Assembly: GCA_016795385.1 (NCBI GenBank)
Contig: JAEUHI010000043.1
Span: 1 to 64,000, forward strand
Length of the DNA: 64,000 nt
Direction of reading: 5' to 3'
Source of the DNA: Verrucomicrobiales bacterium
GTDB lineage: Bacteria > Verrucomicrobiota > Verrucomicrobiia > Verrucomicrobiales > DEV007
Positions 35,557-46,086 of this stretch are shown here, one piece after another. The position numbers and the translations under genes are program-made. How positions within the stretch are numbered: the stretch's first letter is position 1; each line of letters opens with the position of its first letter. The notes below the pieces were generated by a model. It made no database searches. It was not told the DNA's origin and was given only the letters and a program-made list of their open reading frames with translations.

Positions 35557-36999
35557 ATGAGACTGTTTGATACGATGACCCGCGAAGTGCGCGAGCTGGC
35601 ACCCCGCGATGGCAAAACCTTCCGTTTTTATTGCTGTGGACCGACCGTTTATGGTCCCGCCCACATCGGGAATTTCCGCACCTTTGTGCTGCAGGATGTC
35701 TTCCGCCGCAGTCTCGAGCTGTCGGGCCAAGCCACTTTTCACGTGCGCAATCTCACCGACGTCGACGACAAGACAATCCGCGATTCCCAGGCCTCCGGCC
35801 GCACCCTGAAGGAATTCACCGATCACTGGCGCGATCGCTTCCATCACGACTGCGACCAGCTCAATCTCCTGCGCCCTCACCTGGAGCCGAGTGCGGTCGA
35901 GCACATTCCCCATCAGATCGCGATGATCGCGGAGCTGATCGAAAAAGGTCACGCTTACGCCTCAGCCGATGGATCGGTCTACTACCGCGTCGCCAGCTTC
36001 GAAGGCTATGGACGCCTTTCCCGGCTCGACCAACGCGAGTTGAAGGAGGGTGCCTCCGGTGCGGTCGCCGACGATGAATACGACAAGGATTCCGTCTCCG
36101 ACTTCGCTCTTTGGAAAGCACGTCGCGACGAGGACGGTGACAACTGGTGGGACAGCCCGTGGGGCCAGGGTCGCCCCGGCTGGCATCTCGAGTGTTCGGC
36201 GATGTGCCGCGAGTATCTCGGCGACAGCTTCGACCTCCACTCCGGTGGCGTCGATCTCGTCTTCCCTCATCACGAAAACGAGATCGCCCAGAGCGAGGCC
36301 TGTACCGGCCATGTCATGGCCGATCATTGGTTCCACCTTACCCACCTTCTCGTCGACGGTGGCAAGATGTCGAAAAGTCTCGGCAATTTCTACACGCTCG
36401 ATCAGCTCGCGAAAGCAGGCTTCTCCCCGGCCGAGCTCCGCTACGTCCTCATCTCCGCCCATTACCGCCAGCCGCTGAACTTCGTGGCGAAGGACGCCGA
36501 CGGGAACGAGACCTTCCCCGCCCTCCTCGGCGCGCGTCAGGCCCTGCAACGCCTCGCGAAGTTCGATGCCGCCCTCGCCGCGAGATCGGGCGATCCTGAC
36601 ATTCCTCCCTACGAAGCGCTGCTCACGGTGAAAGAAGGTGGCTCTTTCCAAAGCGCCTTCGAATCGCTCCAGAACGATCTCAACACCCCCGAGGCCCTCG
36701 GTCGCGTTTTCACGGCGATCAAGGCGGTGAAGGTCGATGCACTTTCTCCCGATGAGGCCGCAAGCGAGAGGATGGGACTCCATCGGGTCCTTGCCGCTCT
36801 GGGGCTCCTCCTGCCTGCGACCGCGGGAGAAGAAACCGCCGAGGCCCCTGCCGAAATCGCGGCCCTCGCCGAAGCCCGGCGCGCCGCCAAGGCCGCCAAA
36901 GACTGGCCGGAAGCCGACCGGCTGCGCAACGAAATCTCCGCCCTCGGCTGGGAAGTGAAAGACACCAAGGAAGGCTACGAGTTATGTCCGAAAAACTGA
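35557..36999 (+). CDS. cysS: Cysteinyl-tRNA synthetase
   Basis: 480 residues, full length. The zinc/active-site cysteine lies in FYCCGPTVYG, the HIGH-type motif is GPAHIGNF, RNLTDVDDKTI follows, and SGGVDLVFPHHENEIAQSEA is typical of CysS. The KMSKS loop is intact (GGKMSKSLGNFYTL). Charges tRNA-Cys in the cytoplasm. Its end overlaps the hemB start by 16 bp, so the two are co-transcribed. Confidence 0.97.
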   Translation: MRLFDTMTREVRELAPRDGKTFRFYCCGPTVYGPAHIGNFRTFVLQDVFRRSLELSGQATFHVRNLTDVDDKTIRDSQASGRTLKEFTDHWRDRFHHDCDQLNLLRPHLEPSAVEHIPHQIAMIAELIEKGHAYASADGSVYYRVASFEGYGRLSRLDQRELKEGASGAVADDEYDKDSVSDFALWKARRDEDGDNWWDSPWGQGRPGWHLECSAMCREYLGDSFDLHSGGVDLVFPHHENEIAQSEACTGHVMADHWFHLTHLLVDGGKMSKSLGNFYTLDQLAKAGFSPAELRYVLISAHYRQPLNFVAKDADGNETFPALLGARQALQRLAKFDAALAARSGDPDIPPYEALLTVKEGGSFQSAFESLQNDLNTPEALGRVFTAIKAVKVDALSPDEAASERMGLHRVLAALGLLLPATAGEETAEAPAEIAALAEARRAAKAAKDWPEADRLRNEISALGWEVKDTKEGYELCPKN

Positions 37000-37985
37000 A
37001 TCTCCCGCTCCGCCCGCGCCGCAACCGCAAGAGCGAATCCGTCCGCGGGCTCGTCCGCGAGACCGTGCTGACTCCGGCCGATCTGATCTACCCGCTCTTT
37101 CTTCACGACGAACCGCAAAACGATCCCATCGCCTCCATGCCCGGCTGTCATCGCTGGAGCCTCGAGGGTCTCGTCGGTGAAGTGGGCGAAGCCTGGAATG
37201 CCGGCGTCCGCGCCGTCGTCTTTTTCCCCAAGATCGCCGACGCCCTCAAAACTCCGCGGGGAGAAGAATGCTTCAACCCCGGCGGACTCATCCCGCGCGC
37301 CATCCGCGCGGTGAAGTCGGCCTATCCCGGCATCACCGTCATCACCGACATCGCCCTCGATCCCTACAATTCCGATGGTCACGATGGTGTCGTCGAAAAG
37401 ATGCCCGACGGCGATCTGAAAATCCTCAACGACGAAACCGTCGCCATCCTCTGCCGGCAAGCGCTCTGCCATGCCGAGGCCGGTGCCGACATCGTCTCGC
37501 CCAGCGACATGATGGATGGCCGGGTCGGCGAGATCCGCTCCGCGCTCGATGAGGCCGGATACGAGGAAGTCTCCATCCTCAGCTACACCGCGAAATACGC
37601 CTCCGCCTACTATGGCCCATTCCGCGGCGCGCTCGACTCGGCCCCCAAGGCCGGGGACAAAAAAACCTATCAGATGGATCCTGCGAACCGACGCGAGGCC
37701 CTTCGCGAGGCCGAGCTCGATGTCGACGAAGGTGCCGACATGATCATGGTGAAACCCGCCGGTCCCTATCTCGACATCATCCGCACCCTGCGCGATGCCT
37801 TCGATCTTCCCATCGCCGCCTATCAGGTGAGCGGTGAATACCTCATGATCAAATCCGCCGCCAAAGACGGCTGGATCGACGAAGAGAAGGTCGCGATGGA
37901 GTCCCTCATCGGGATCAAACGCGCCGGGGCCGACATGATCCTGACCTACTTCGCCAAAGACATCGCGAGCAAGTTGTCGAAGTGA
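36984..37985 (+). CDS. hemB: Delta-aminolevulinic acid dehydratase, magnesium-type
   Basis: 333 residues. Forms porphobilinogen from two 5-aminolevulinate molecules in haem synthesis. The two active-site lysines are seen in SYTAKYASAYYGPFR and MIMVKPAGPYLDII. The metal region reads DIALDPYNSDGHDGVV, so the zinc-binding cysteines are replaced by the Asp-type residues of Mg/K-dependent HemB enzymes. Overlaps cysS by 16 bp. Confidence 0.97.
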   Translation: MSEKLNLPLRPRRNRKSESVRGLVRETVLTPADLIYPLFLHDEPQNDPIASMPGCHRWSLEGLVGEVGEAWNAGVRAVVFFPKIADALKTPRGEECFNPGGLIPRAIRAVKSAYPGITVITDIALDPYNSDGHDGVVEKMPDGDLKILNDETVAILCRQALCHAEAGADIVSPSDMMDGRVGEIRSALDEAGYEEVSILSYTAKYASAYYGPFRGALDSAPKAGDKKTYQMDPANRREALREAELDVDEGADMIMVKPAGPYLDIIRTLRDAFDLPIAAYQVSGEYLMIKSAAKDGWIDEEKVAMESLIGIKRAGADMILTYFAKDIASKLSK

Positions 37986-38076
37986 CTTTGCCTGCCGACA
38001 CGGCACCGGTTTCGTTTCATTCGCTACTTTACCGATTCCGTTGGGGGTGATAGCCTCCCCCACCGACTCAGAATCG

Positions 38077-39402
38077 ATGTTTTTGTATTTCCCCATCGGA
38101 TCGCCCACGAACTGGCTGCGAGCTTTCGTAGCTTCACTCGCTGTCCTGGTTTGCACGTCGACGGTTACCACAAGCCCGGCGCAGGAAGTGGCACTCACCG
38201 CCGACGAGCGAGCCTGGCTCGTGCGGAATCCCGTGATCCGCTATGGCGCCGATCCCCTCTGGCCGCCTTTCTCGATCCGCAGGCGGGACCGCCTCGTCGG
38301 GATCGACCGCAGCCTCTTCGATCTCTTTGAAAGCCGTCTCGGCATCCGCTTCGAGTATGTCCCGACGAATCAGTGGCCCGAGAACCTCGAAAAGCTGAAA
38401 CGGGGCGAGATCGACCTTGTCTCCGGCGTCGCGAATCTGCCCGAGCGCTCCGCCGATTTCCTTTTCACCAAACCCTACGCTTCCTTCCCCGTCGCCATGA
38501 TCATGCGCGACGACGGCCCCTTCTTCACCTCGCTCGAGCAGATCGAAAAGAACCAGCTCGTCGTCGCCGCCCCGAAGGATTACGCGCCGACCCTCTACCT
38601 CGAAAAGGCCCACCCATCCATCCCGCTCCGGCTTACGAATGATTCCTTGGAAGCGCTGCGCCTTGTTTCTTCCGGCGACGCCGCCGCCATGGTGGAGGAT
38701 CTGGGCGTCGCTTCGCACCTGATCCGCACCCACGGTCTCACCAACTTGAAGATCACGGGACCGACCCAGCTTCATTTCGATCCCGCCGTCGCGGTGAGAA
38801 GCGACCTCCCCGAGCTGCATCAGATCCTCGAAAAAACGATCGACTCCATCACCCCGCAGGAGCGCTATCAGGTCTATCAGGAGTGGGTCCTCGTCGAGAT
38901 CTCCGGACTGTGGAGCAGCCGGAAGGTGATCACCGTCTGCCTCATCGTCCTGGGATGCGCCGCCCTCGTCATCGCGTTGATCAGCCTATGGAACCGCCGC
39001 CTCGGCCACGAACTCGCCCAACGTCGTCTGGTCGAAGCCGCATTGCGCGAGAGTGAGGAACGTTTCCGGCACCTCTTCGAAACGATGACCGATGCCTGTT
39101 TCGTGACCGGACTCGACGGGCTCATCCAGCTCTCGAATGGAGCCGCGGCCGCCCTCCTCGGGATCGGGTCGCGCCCCGCGATCGGACGTCTCAATCTCGC
39201 CACCTTTCTCAGAGAGCCGGGTGAATTCGCGAATCTTCTCAACCGTCTCCGCGAGTCGGAGCGGCTCCGCGATCATCCCCTCGAGTTCACCGACGCCGAG
39301 GGAGGGCATCATCCGTGCCTCTGCCAGATCCGTCTCGTCAAAAATGTCGATGGGGGCGAGACCGCGATCGAATGGATCGCCCGCACCCTGCGGGAAGCGT
39401 GA
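38077..39402 (+). CDS. Periplasmic solute-binding sensor with PAS domain and no output module
   Basis: 441 residues from ATG 38077 (a TTG at 38041 would give 12 more). Order: export signal, SBP_bac_3-type periplasmic domain (VIRYGADPLWPPFSIRRRD, then LKRGEIDLVSGVANLPERSA), transmembrane helix (KVITVCLIVLGCAALVIALI), and a PAS domain (LRESEERFRHLFETMTDACF, then LSNGAAAALLGIG). It stops after the PAS domain with no histidine kinase, GGDEF or EAL domain. It resembles the input half of BvgS/EvgS-like or diguanylate cyclase sensors. It may signal through a partner protein, or be truncated. Confidence 0.8.
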   Translation: MFLYFPIGSPTNWLRAFVASLAVLVCTSTVTTSPAQEVALTADERAWLVRNPVIRYGADPLWPPFSIRRRDRLVGIDRSLFDLFESRLGIRFEYVPTNQWPENLEKLKRGEIDLVSGVANLPERSADFLFTKPYASFPVAMIMRDDGPFFTSLEQIEKNQLVVAAPKDYAPTLYLEKAHPSIPLRLTNDSLEALRLVSSGDAAAMVEDLGVASHLIRTHGLTNLKITGPTQLHFDPAVAVRSDLPELHQILEKTIDSITPQERYQVYQEWVLVEISGLWSSRKVITVCLIVLGCAALVIALISLWNRRLGHELAQRRLVEAALRESEERFRHLFETMTDACFVTGLDGLIQLSNGAAAALLGIGSRPAIGRLNLATFLREPGEFANLLNRLRESERLRDHPLEFTDAEGGHHPCLCQIRLVKNVDGGETAIEWIARTLREA

Positions 39403-39414
39403 GTCTCCCCGGCC

Positions 39415-40893
39415 TCACTCCTTGCGTTTCAGCTGCGGGAAGAGCACGACATCGCGGATCGATTCGGCCCCGGTCAACATCATCATGAGCCGGTCGATCC
39501 CGATGCCGATACCTCCGGCCGGTGGCATGCCGTATTCGAGCGCGAGGAGGAAATCCTCGTCGATCTTCTGCACCTCCTCACCGGCCTGCTCCTCGAGACG
39601 GCGGCGTTGCACGTCGGGATCGTTCAGCTCCGAATAACCGGGCGAAATCTCCGCGCCGTTGATGATCAGTTCGTAGACATCGACGATGGAATCATCCTGA
39701 GCGTTCTGCTTCGCCAGCGGCACGAGCTCTTTCGAAACGTGCGTGACAAAGACCGGATCGATCGTCTTTTCCTCGACGAGTTTTTCAAAGACCTGCTGCG
39801 AGATCTCGTAATCCTCCATTCCCGCCGAGACCTCCACCCCGAGCTCGTGACACCGCGCCCGCTTTGCCGCCGTATCGAGCGACCACCAGTCGTCCCCTGC
39901 CGCGCCTGCCACGAGATCGCGGTAGGGAGCCCGCTTCCACGGACGCGAGAGGTTGATCGTCTTCGTCACTTCGCCCCCGGCGTTTTGGTGTTCGATCACA
40001 AGCCCGCCACGGAATTTCTCCGCGAGATGACAGACGAGATCCTCCACGAGATCGGCCATCTTTTCGAAATCGGCATAGGCCCAGTAGGCCTCCAGCATCG
40101 TGAACTCCGGATTGTGGCGGCGGCTGATGCCCTCGTTGCGGAAGCTGCGGTTCAGCTCAAAGACCTTTTCAAAACCGCCGACAAGGAGACGCTTCAGGTA
40201 GAGCTCCGGCGCGATGCGGAGATACATGTCCATCCCCAGCGCATTGTGATGCGTCTCGAAGGGCTGCGCCGCGGCACCGCCGGGCACGTCCTGGAGCATC
40301 GGCGTCTCCACCTCGAAGAAACCGCGGTCCTGCAGATAGCGGCGGATCTCCGCGACCATCAGGCAACGTTTCTTGAAAATCTCCCGCGAGCGCTCGTTCG
40401 CGATGAGATCGAGGTATCGCTGGCGGTATTTGATCTGCGGATCCACGACGCCATGCCACTTCGAGGGCATGGGACGCAGCGACTTCGAGAGCACCGTCAC
40501 CTCCTTCACCTTCACCGAAGGCTCGCCTGTCTTCGTCAGGAAGGTCTCGCCCGAGACACCGAGCCAATCGCCGATGTCGAGATTCTTGTAGATCGCCCAC
40601 GCCTCCTCGCCGATTTCCTTCTGGTTCACGAAGGCCTGGATGCGGCCGTTCAGATCGGAGAGATCGAGGAAATTGCTCTTGCCCATGTCGCGCAGGGCGG
40701 TGATGCGGCCGGCGACACGGACCTCCATCCCCTCCGCGAAAGCCTCGCGCAGCGCCCCGGGGGCATGCGTCGTCTCGAATCCCTTGCCGAAGGGATCGAC
40801 CCCGAGGGCGCGGAGGTGATCCATTTTCTCGCGTCGGACCTTCAGGAGGGTTCCCAAATCTTCCATCGGTGGCACTTCGGTTTCTTCTGACAT
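39415..40893 (-). CDS. lysS: Lysyl-tRNA synthetase, class II
   Basis: 492 residues from ATG 40893 (MSEETEVPPMEDLG). The N-terminal OB-fold anticodon-binding domain includes MEVRVAGRITALRDMGKSNF. Class II motif 2 is at FELNRSFRNEGISRRHNPEF and motif 3 at GIGIGIDRLMMMLTGAESIR. A standard cytoplasmic enzyme, divergent from the phosphoesterase gene with only 37 bp between the starts. Confidence 0.97.
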   Translation of the reverse strand: MSEETEVPPMEDLGTLLKVRREKMDHLRALGVDPFGKGFETTHAPGALREAFAEGMEVRVAGRITALRDMGKSNFLDLSDLNGRIQAFVNQKEIGEEAWAIYKNLDIGDWLGVSGETFLTKTGEPSVKVKEVTVLSKSLRPMPSKWHGVVDPQIKYRQRYLDLIANERSREIFKKRCLMVAEIRRYLQDRGFFEVETPMLQDVPGGAAAQPFETHHNALGMDMYLRIAPELYLKRLLVGGFEKVFELNRSFRNEGISRRHNPEFTMLEAYWAYADFEKMADLVEDLVCHLAEKFRGGLVIEHQNAGGEVTKTINLSRPWKRAPYRDLVAGAAGDDWWSLDTAAKRARCHELGVEVSAGMEDYEISQQVFEKLVEEKTIDPVFVTHVSKELVPLAKQNAQDDSIVDVYELIINGAEISPGYSELNDPDVQRRRLEEQAGEEVQKIDEDFLLALEYGMPPAGGIGIGIDRLMMMLTGAESIRDVVLFPQLKRKE

Positions 40894-40930
40894 AGCTTGG
40901 CGTGGCGTATTGAAAATTGCGGACCGCAGC

Positions 40931-41635
40931 ATGATCGACCCGAACAAAAAATCAACCGGCCATTCCCCTTCCCCGGCAAGCGCCGCCGTCGCGGAGATCG
41001 GCCACGGACTGATCCTCGACGGGCGCCTCGCCCTCGTCGATCCCGCGGCCAGATGGCTCGCGGTGGCCGATCTCCATTTCGGCTACGAGGCCAACCGCCG
41101 CCGCGAAGGCGGGCTCTGGCCGATGTGGGGAATGGAGACGATCGCCGCGCGCCTGGAGGGCCTCGTCCGCGACTGGCAGCCGGAAACACTGATCCTCGTC
41201 GGCGACGTCGTCGATGGATCGGCCGCGCCCGACGAAGCCATCACCTGGCTCACCCACGTCCACACGCTCGCCTCACGCATCGTCCTCATCACCGGCAATC
41301 ACGATCGCGGGCCGATCCGACGCGAGTTCCAATGGATCGACGACTGGCGGCATGGCGACGTCTTCTTCGAGCATGGCCATCTCACGCGTCCCGCTCCCGA
41401 TCGGGGCAGCCGCGTCCGGGGGCACGTCCATCCCTCGGTGAATTTCAACGACGGCAGCGGCACCCGTCTCCGTCTCCCTTCGCTCGTGATCGAGGAAGCG
41501 CCAGAAGCCTGCCGCGAAATCTTTCTCCCCGCTTTTTCGCCCTGGGCCGGAGGCACACGCCACACCCCCACCGCCCCGGCCACGGTCCGCCAGTGGGCCT
41601 GCTCGCCGCGGCGGGTCTTCGAATACTTCGACTAA
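40931..41635 (+). CDS. Metallophosphoesterase, PdeM-like
   Basis: 234 residues from ATG 40931. The calcineurin-like metal motifs are all present: VADLHFGYE, VGDVVDG, ITGNHDRG and the paired FEHGHL and VRGHVHPSVNF. Overall length and layout fit the PdeM family (ligase-associated DNA damage response endonucleases) and other DR1281-like phosphoesterases. No Lhr helicase or DNA ligase gene is adjacent, so the DNA-repair role is not supported by context. Confidence 0.8.
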   Translation: MIDPNKKSTGHSPSPASAAVAEIGHGLILDGRLALVDPAARWLAVADLHFGYEANRRREGGLWPMWGMETIAARLEGLVRDWQPETLILVGDVVDGSAAPDEAITWLTHVHTLASRIVLITGNHDRGPIRREFQWIDDWRHGDVFFEHGHLTRPAPDRGSRVRGHVHPSVNFNDGSGTRLRLPSLVIEEAPEACREIFLPAFSPWAGGTRHTPTAPATVRQWACSPRRVFEYFD

Positions 41636-41738
41636 AGAGGGTCTGATGCCGCACCGGACCCTGTCGGGTCGCGAAAAACTTCCTCCGATCCGTTTGCCCG
41701 CGTCCGCTCCCCGCCGTAAGATGCGCCGCTTCCCCCGC

Positions 41739-42323
41739 ATGAATCTGCCCAACCAGCTCACCGTCGCCCGGCTCATCCTGACCTTCGTGTTTGTCGGGGT
41801 GCTCTCCATCGACGGGATCCCGCACGCGGGCACGATCGCCCTCGCCGTGTTTTCAATCGCGGCCTACACCGACCTCCTCGACGGGCAGATCGCGCGTCGT
41901 CGGAATCTCATCACGAACTTCGGCAAACTCATGGACCCGCTCGCCGACAAGGTGCTGATGTGTGCGGGATTCGTGATGCTCTGTGAGCAGGGATATTTTC
42001 CGGCATGGATCGTCGTGGTCATTCTTGCCCGCGAGTTCCTCGTCACCGGCCTGCGCCTCGTCGCTTCGGCCGAGGGCATCGTCCTCGCCGCGGAGAATCT
42101 CGGCAAATACAAGACGACCTTCCAGATCATCGCCGTGATCTATTTCCTCATCGTCCTCGCCGCGAAAGAGCCCCTGCTCGCCTGGCTCAGCCCCGTCCTC
42201 GAATGGCGCGGCCTCGGCCCGCACGTGCTCGGACAGATTCTCATCTGGGTCGCCCTGATCCTGACCCTCGTTTCGGGCTTGAGCTACGTCTGGAAAAACC
42301 GCAAGCTGCTCGCGGACTGTTGA
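41739..42323 (+). CDS. pgsA: CDP-diacylglycerol-glycerol-3-phosphate phosphatidyltransferase
   Basis: 194 residues from ATG 41739 (MNLPNQLTVARLILTF). The CDP-alcohol phosphotransferase signature is exact: TDLLDGQIARRRNLITNFGK followed by LMDPLADK. Several membrane helices surround it. Makes phosphatidylglycerol phosphate, the precursor of phosphatidylglycerol and cardiolipin. In-frame ATGs upstream (41646, 41721) add basic residues without homology. Confidence 0.92.
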   Translation: MNLPNQLTVARLILTFVFVGVLSIDGIPHAGTIALAVFSIAAYTDLLDGQIARRRNLITNFGKLMDPLADKVLMCAGFVMLCEQGYFPAWIVVVILAREFLVTGLRLVASAEGIVLAAENLGKYKTTFQIIAVIYFLIVLAAKEPLLAWLSPVLEWRGLGPHVLGQILIWVALILTLVSGLSYVWKNRKLLADC

Positions 42324-42340
42324 TCCCGCTTCCGGGGAAC

Positions 42341-42365
42341 AAAAAACCCGGAGGAAACCTCCGGG
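42341..42365 (-). terminator. Hairpin terminator between pgsA and clpC
   Basis: CCCGGAGG, an AAA loop, then CCTCCGGG (42347-42365), with six A at 42341-42346. On the reverse strand this is a GC stem followed by six T, so it ends the mcsA-mcsB-clpC transcript. On the + strand the tract after the stem is CTTCTT, so it may also weakly end pgsA. Confidence 0.85.
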
Positions 42366-42398
42366 CTTCTTGCGGATCGTCTGAAGCCGGAGAAGCCC

Positions 42399-44918
42399 TC
42401 ACGCCTCGTCGGCCGAACCGACTTCCACCGTGTCATCCTCGGCGGAATCGGCGGCTTCGGGGCGGAAGGTGAGGTATTTCTCGTCCTTCTTGTGGGTGAT
42501 CTTCACGGTCTGGCCGGCCTTCACATCTCCGCGGAGGAGATGCTCGGCGAGCGGGTCCTCGATGTGACGCTCCACGGCGCGGCGCATGGGGCGAGCCCCG
42601 TAGTTCGGATCGTAGCCCTGCTCGATGAGGAACTCCTTGGCCTTCTTGTCGAGCTTGAGATGGATGTTCTTCGCGGCGAGGCGCTTCACGACGGTGTCGA
42701 TCTCGAGATCGACGATCTTGATGAGATTGTCGCGATCGAGCACGTGGAAGACGATCTTCTCGTCGAGACGGTTGAGGAACTCGGGTTTGAAGGCCTCTTT
42801 CGCGCGGTCGAGGATCTTGTCGCGCATGTTGTCGTAGTTCTCGTCGCCGCCGCCCATGGCCCCGAACCCGAGGGTGACCTGGCGCTTGATGACGTCGGCA
42901 CCCACGTTGGTGGTGAGGATGATGATGGTGTTGCGGAAGTCGATCTTGCGGCCGAGCGAGTCGGTGATCATGCCCTCTTCCAGAATCTGGAGAAGGAGGT
43001 TCATCACGTCCGGGTGGGCCTTCTCGATCTCGTCGAAAAGCACCACGGAGTAGGGGCGGCGGCGCACCGCCTCGGAGAGCTGGCCGCCCTCTTCGTATCC
43101 GACGTAGCCGGGGGGCGAACCGATGAGGCGGCTGCTCGTGAATTTCTCCATGTACTCGGACATGTCGATCTGGATGAGCGCCTCCTTGTCCCCGAACATG
43201 AACTCGGCGAGGTTGCGGGCGAGGTAGGTCTTGCCGACGCCGGTGGGGCCGAGGAAGATGAACGAACCGATGGGACGGCGCGGATCCTTGAGGTCGGCGC
43301 GGCTCCGGCGCAGGGCGCGCGAGATCGCGGTGACGGCCTCGTCCTGGCCGATGATGCGGCTCTTCAGCTCGTCCTCCATTTTGAGGAGTTTCTCGGTTTC
43401 TTTCTCCTCCATGCGCTGGAGCGGGACACCGGTCCACTTCGAGACGACGGTCATGATGTCGTCCTCTTCGACGGTTACGATCTTCTCCTCGTTCGTGGCG
43501 CGCCACTGGTTGAGGATGTCCTCGACCTCCTGACGCTTGTGTTTTTCCTTGTCGCGGAGAGCCGCGGCATTCTCGAAATCCTGGCCTTTGATGGCGGCTT
43601 CCTTCTCGGCGACGATCTTCTCGATCTCGGCCTCGAGGTCCTTCACCTGGGGCGGGCGCGTCATCGAGGCGATGCGCGAGCGCGCCCCGGCTTCGTCGAG
43701 GATGTCGATGGCCTTGTCGGGCAGGAAACGGCCGGTGAGATAGCGGGCCGAGAGCCGGACGCAGGCGTCGATGGCCTCGTTCGTGTAATGCGCCTTGTGG
43801 TGCGCCTCGTATTTCGAGCGCAGGCCCTGGAGAATGAGAATGGCGTCCTCGACGCTGGGCTCCTCGACCTTTACCTGCTGGAAGCGGCGCTCAAGGGCGG
43901 CATCCTTCTCGATGAACTTGCGGAACTCGTTCATCGTCGTCGCGCCGATGCACTGGAGCTCGCCGCGGCTGAGGGCGGGCTTGATGATGTTCGACGCATC
44001 CATGGCGCCTTCGGCCGAACCCGCACCGACGATGGTGTGGAGTTCGTCGATGAAGAGGATCACGTTCTTGGAACGCTTGATCTCATCCATCACCGCCTTG
44101 ATGCGCTCTTCGAACTGGCCACGGTATTTCGTGCCGGCGACCATGAGGGCGAGGTCGAGGGTGATGACGCGTTTGTCGCGGAGCAGCTCGGGGACGTTGC
44201 CCGAGGCGATCTCCTGGGCAAGGCCCTCGGCGATCGCGGTCTTGCCGACACCGGCTTCACCGATGAGGACGGGATTGTTCTTGGTGCGGCGGCAGAGGAT
44301 CTGGATGACCCGCTCGATCTCGCTGCTGCGGCCGATCACGGGATCGAGCTCGCCGTTGTTGGCCAGTTCGGTCAGATCGCGGCCAAAGGCCTTCAGCGCG
44401 GGAGTCTTGCCTTCCTTGCGGTTGCCGCTGTTGCCGGGCTCTTCGAAATCGCTTTCGTCATCGTCGGCGGCATTGCCGGAGAAATTCGGATCGAGCTCGC
44501 GGAGGATCTCGTTGCGGGTGCGCTCGATGTCGACATCGAGATTCTTCAGGACGCGGGCGGCGACGCCATCTCCCTCGCGGAGCAGGCCGAGGAGGATGTG
44601 CTCCGTGCCGACGTAGCTGTGATTGAGCGCTTTCGCTTCCTTGCCGGCGAGGGCGAGGACCTTTTTCACCCGCGGGGTGTAGGGGATGTTCCCGACCATC
44701 TTGGTCTCGGGTCCATTGCCGACCTGTTTCTCCACCTCGAGACGCACCGTCTCCAGGTCGAGATTCATCTTCTGCAAGACGTTCACCGCCACCCCCTGGC
44801 CCAGCTTGATGAGCCCGAGGAGCAAGTGCTCGGTGCCCACGTAGTTGTGATTGAAGCGGTCCGCCTCCTTGCGGGCAAGGGCGAGGACCTGTTGTGCGCG
44901 GGGGGTGAAGTTATTCAT
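42399..44918 (-). CDS. clpC: ClpC-type AAA+ unfoldase
   Basis: 839 residues from ATG 44918 ([20 protein letters not shown]). Two Clp-N repeats ([15 protein letters not shown] and [15 protein letters not shown]), first AAA+ with GEAGVGKTA, a UVR-type middle segment ([18 protein letters not shown]) and second AAA+ with [13 protein letters not shown]. Feeds unfolded proteins to ClpP. It overlaps mcsB by 8 bp and is last in the operon, followed by a terminator. Confidence 0.97.
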   Translation of the reverse strand: MNNFTPRAQQVLALARKEADRFNHNYVGTEHLLLGLIKLGQGVAVNVLQKMNLDLETVRLEVEKQVGNGPETKMVGNIPYTPRVKKVLALAGKEAKALNHSYVGTEHILLGLLREGDGVAARVLKNLDVDIERTRNEILRELDPNFSGNAADDDESDFEEPGNSGNRKEGKTPALKAFGRDLTELANNGELDPVIGRSSEIERVIQILCRRTKNNPVLIGEAGVGKTAIAEGLAQEIASGNVPELLRDKRVITLDLALMVAGTKYRGQFEERIKAVMDEIKRSKNVILFIDELHTIVGAGSAEGAMDASNIIKPALSRGELQCIGATTMNEFRKFIEKDAALERRFQQVKVEEPSVEDAILILQGLRSKYEAHHKAHYTNEAIDACVRLSARYLTGRFLPDKAIDILDEAGARSRIASMTRPPQVKDLEAEIEKIVAEKEAAIKGQDFENAAALRDKEKHKRQEVEDILNQWRATNEEKIVTVEEDDIMTVVSKWTGVPLQRMEEKETEKLLKMEDELKSRIIGQDEAVTAISRALRRSRADLKDPRRPIGSFIFLGPTGVGKTYLARNLAEFMFGDKEALIQIDMSEYMEKFTSSRLIGSPPGYVGYEEGGQLSEAVRRRPYSVVLFDEIEKAHPDVMNLLLQILEEGMITDSLGRKIDFRNTIIILTTNVGADVIKRQVTLGFGAMGGGDENYDNMRDKILDRAKEAFKPEFLNRLDEKIVFHVLDRDNLIKIVDLEIDTVVKRLAAKNIHLKLDKKAKEFLIEQGYDPNYGARPMRRAVERHIEDPLAEHLLRGDVKAGQTVKITHKKDEKYLTFRPEAADSAEDDTVEVGSADEA

Positions 44919-46017
44919 CGTCGTTGTCCCTGTCGGTAAGTATACTCCCAAAATCGGGCGGCGTCAGCCCAATTAAGCTCTTGCGGATGATGTCGGCACG
45001 CAAAATGTCCCGCTCTTCGGGAGAAAGTTTGCACTTGGCCGAGATCTGAAGGTGGGCCGGCTGGATCTCGGTGAGCAGCACGGTGATGCACTCGCGCTCC
45101 TCCTCGGGGATGAAACCGAGGTCGCAGCCGAGGCGGATCATGGAAAGGTGGTTCAGCGCCTCCTTCGAGGAGATGATGTGGGCGTATTTCAGCACGGCGA
45201 AAGCACGGCCGATCTGGTCCTGCATCATCGTGGGGCGGTCCTCGAGGATTTTCATCCGCGCGTTCTTCTCATTCGCGATGAGCTGGCCGATGACGCGGTC
45301 GAGATGGGCGATGATGTCCTCCTCGCGCATCCCGAGCGTGTTCTGGTTCGAGATCTGGAAGAGGTTGGCGAGCGCCTCGGTACCCTCTCCGTAGAGTCCA
45401 CGGACGGCGAGCCCGATCTTGTTCGCCCCTTGGATCGTTTGATTGATCTGCTCGCTGAGGACGAGGCCGGGCAGGTGGAGCATGGCCGAGGCGCGCATGC
45501 CGGTCCCGAGGTTGGTCGGGCAGGCGGTGAGGTAGCCGTATTGGCGGTCGAAGGCGTAGGGCAGGTCGTCCTCCAGCTCGGTGTCGATCTGATCGAGCGA
45601 ACGATAGGCGGCGAGGAGTTGCAAGCCGGGCCGGATCGCCTGCATGCGGAGGTGGTCCTCCTCGTTGATCATCACGCTGACGGTCTGTTTCCGGTTCATC
45701 ACCGTGGCACAGCCGGGTCCTTTCGCGGCGTGCTCGCGGCTGATGAGATGGCGTTCGACGAGGACCTGCTTCTCGATCGCGGTGAGCTGGGTCATCTCCT
45801 CGGAAAAGGAGTCCTTCATCTCGGCGAGTTCTTCGAGGGCGGGACGGACCTTCTCCATCACGCGGGTGCGGTCATCCTTTTTCGCCCAGCCCGGAAAAGG
45901 GAAACCGACGAGGTTGCGGGCGAGGCGGACCCGGCTCGTCATGACAATGTCGTTCTCCGGGCCGGGAGTCCGCATCCATTCGGCCGGTTTTTTGAGCAGG
46001 GTGGAGAAGCGCATCAC
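44911..46017 (-). CDS. mcsB: Protein-arginine kinase
   Basis: 368 residues. ATP:guanido phosphotransferase fold with VMTSRVRLARNLVGFPFPGW, the catalytic-cysteine segment YLTACPTNLGTGMRASAML and an HLSMIRLGCDLG tail. McsB tags proteins with phosphoarginine for ClpC-ClpP degradation. Lies between mcsA (70-bp gap) and clpC (8-bp overlap), the Firmicutes-like order. Confidence 0.95.
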   Translation of the reverse strand: MMRFSTLLKKPAEWMRTPGPENDIVMTSRVRLARNLVGFPFPGWAKKDDRTRVMEKVRPALEELAEMKDSFSEEMTQLTAIEKQVLVERHLISREHAAKGPGCATVMNRKQTVSVMINEEDHLRMQAIRPGLQLLAAYRSLDQIDTELEDDLPYAFDRQYGYLTACPTNLGTGMRASAMLHLPGLVLSEQINQTIQGANKIGLAVRGLYGEGTEALANLFQISNQNTLGMREEDIIAHLDRVIGQLIANEKNARMKILEDRPTMMQDQIGRAFAVLKYAHIISSKEALNHLSMIRLGCDLGFIPEEERECITVLLTEIQPAHLQISAKCKLSPEERDILRADIIRKSLIGLTPPDFGSILTDRDNDDE

Positions 46018-46086
46018 CTCGTTACGTCGCTGATGAAAGGATTAGCACCCGAAGTGCCAGTTGGGTTGGAGAAGATGAAAGAATAA

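Noticed and set aside
42492..44939. 815-residue + strand frame opposite clpC
   Set aside because: Leu/Asp/Glu/Val-biased shadow of a highly conserved gene; no motif, no sensible start.
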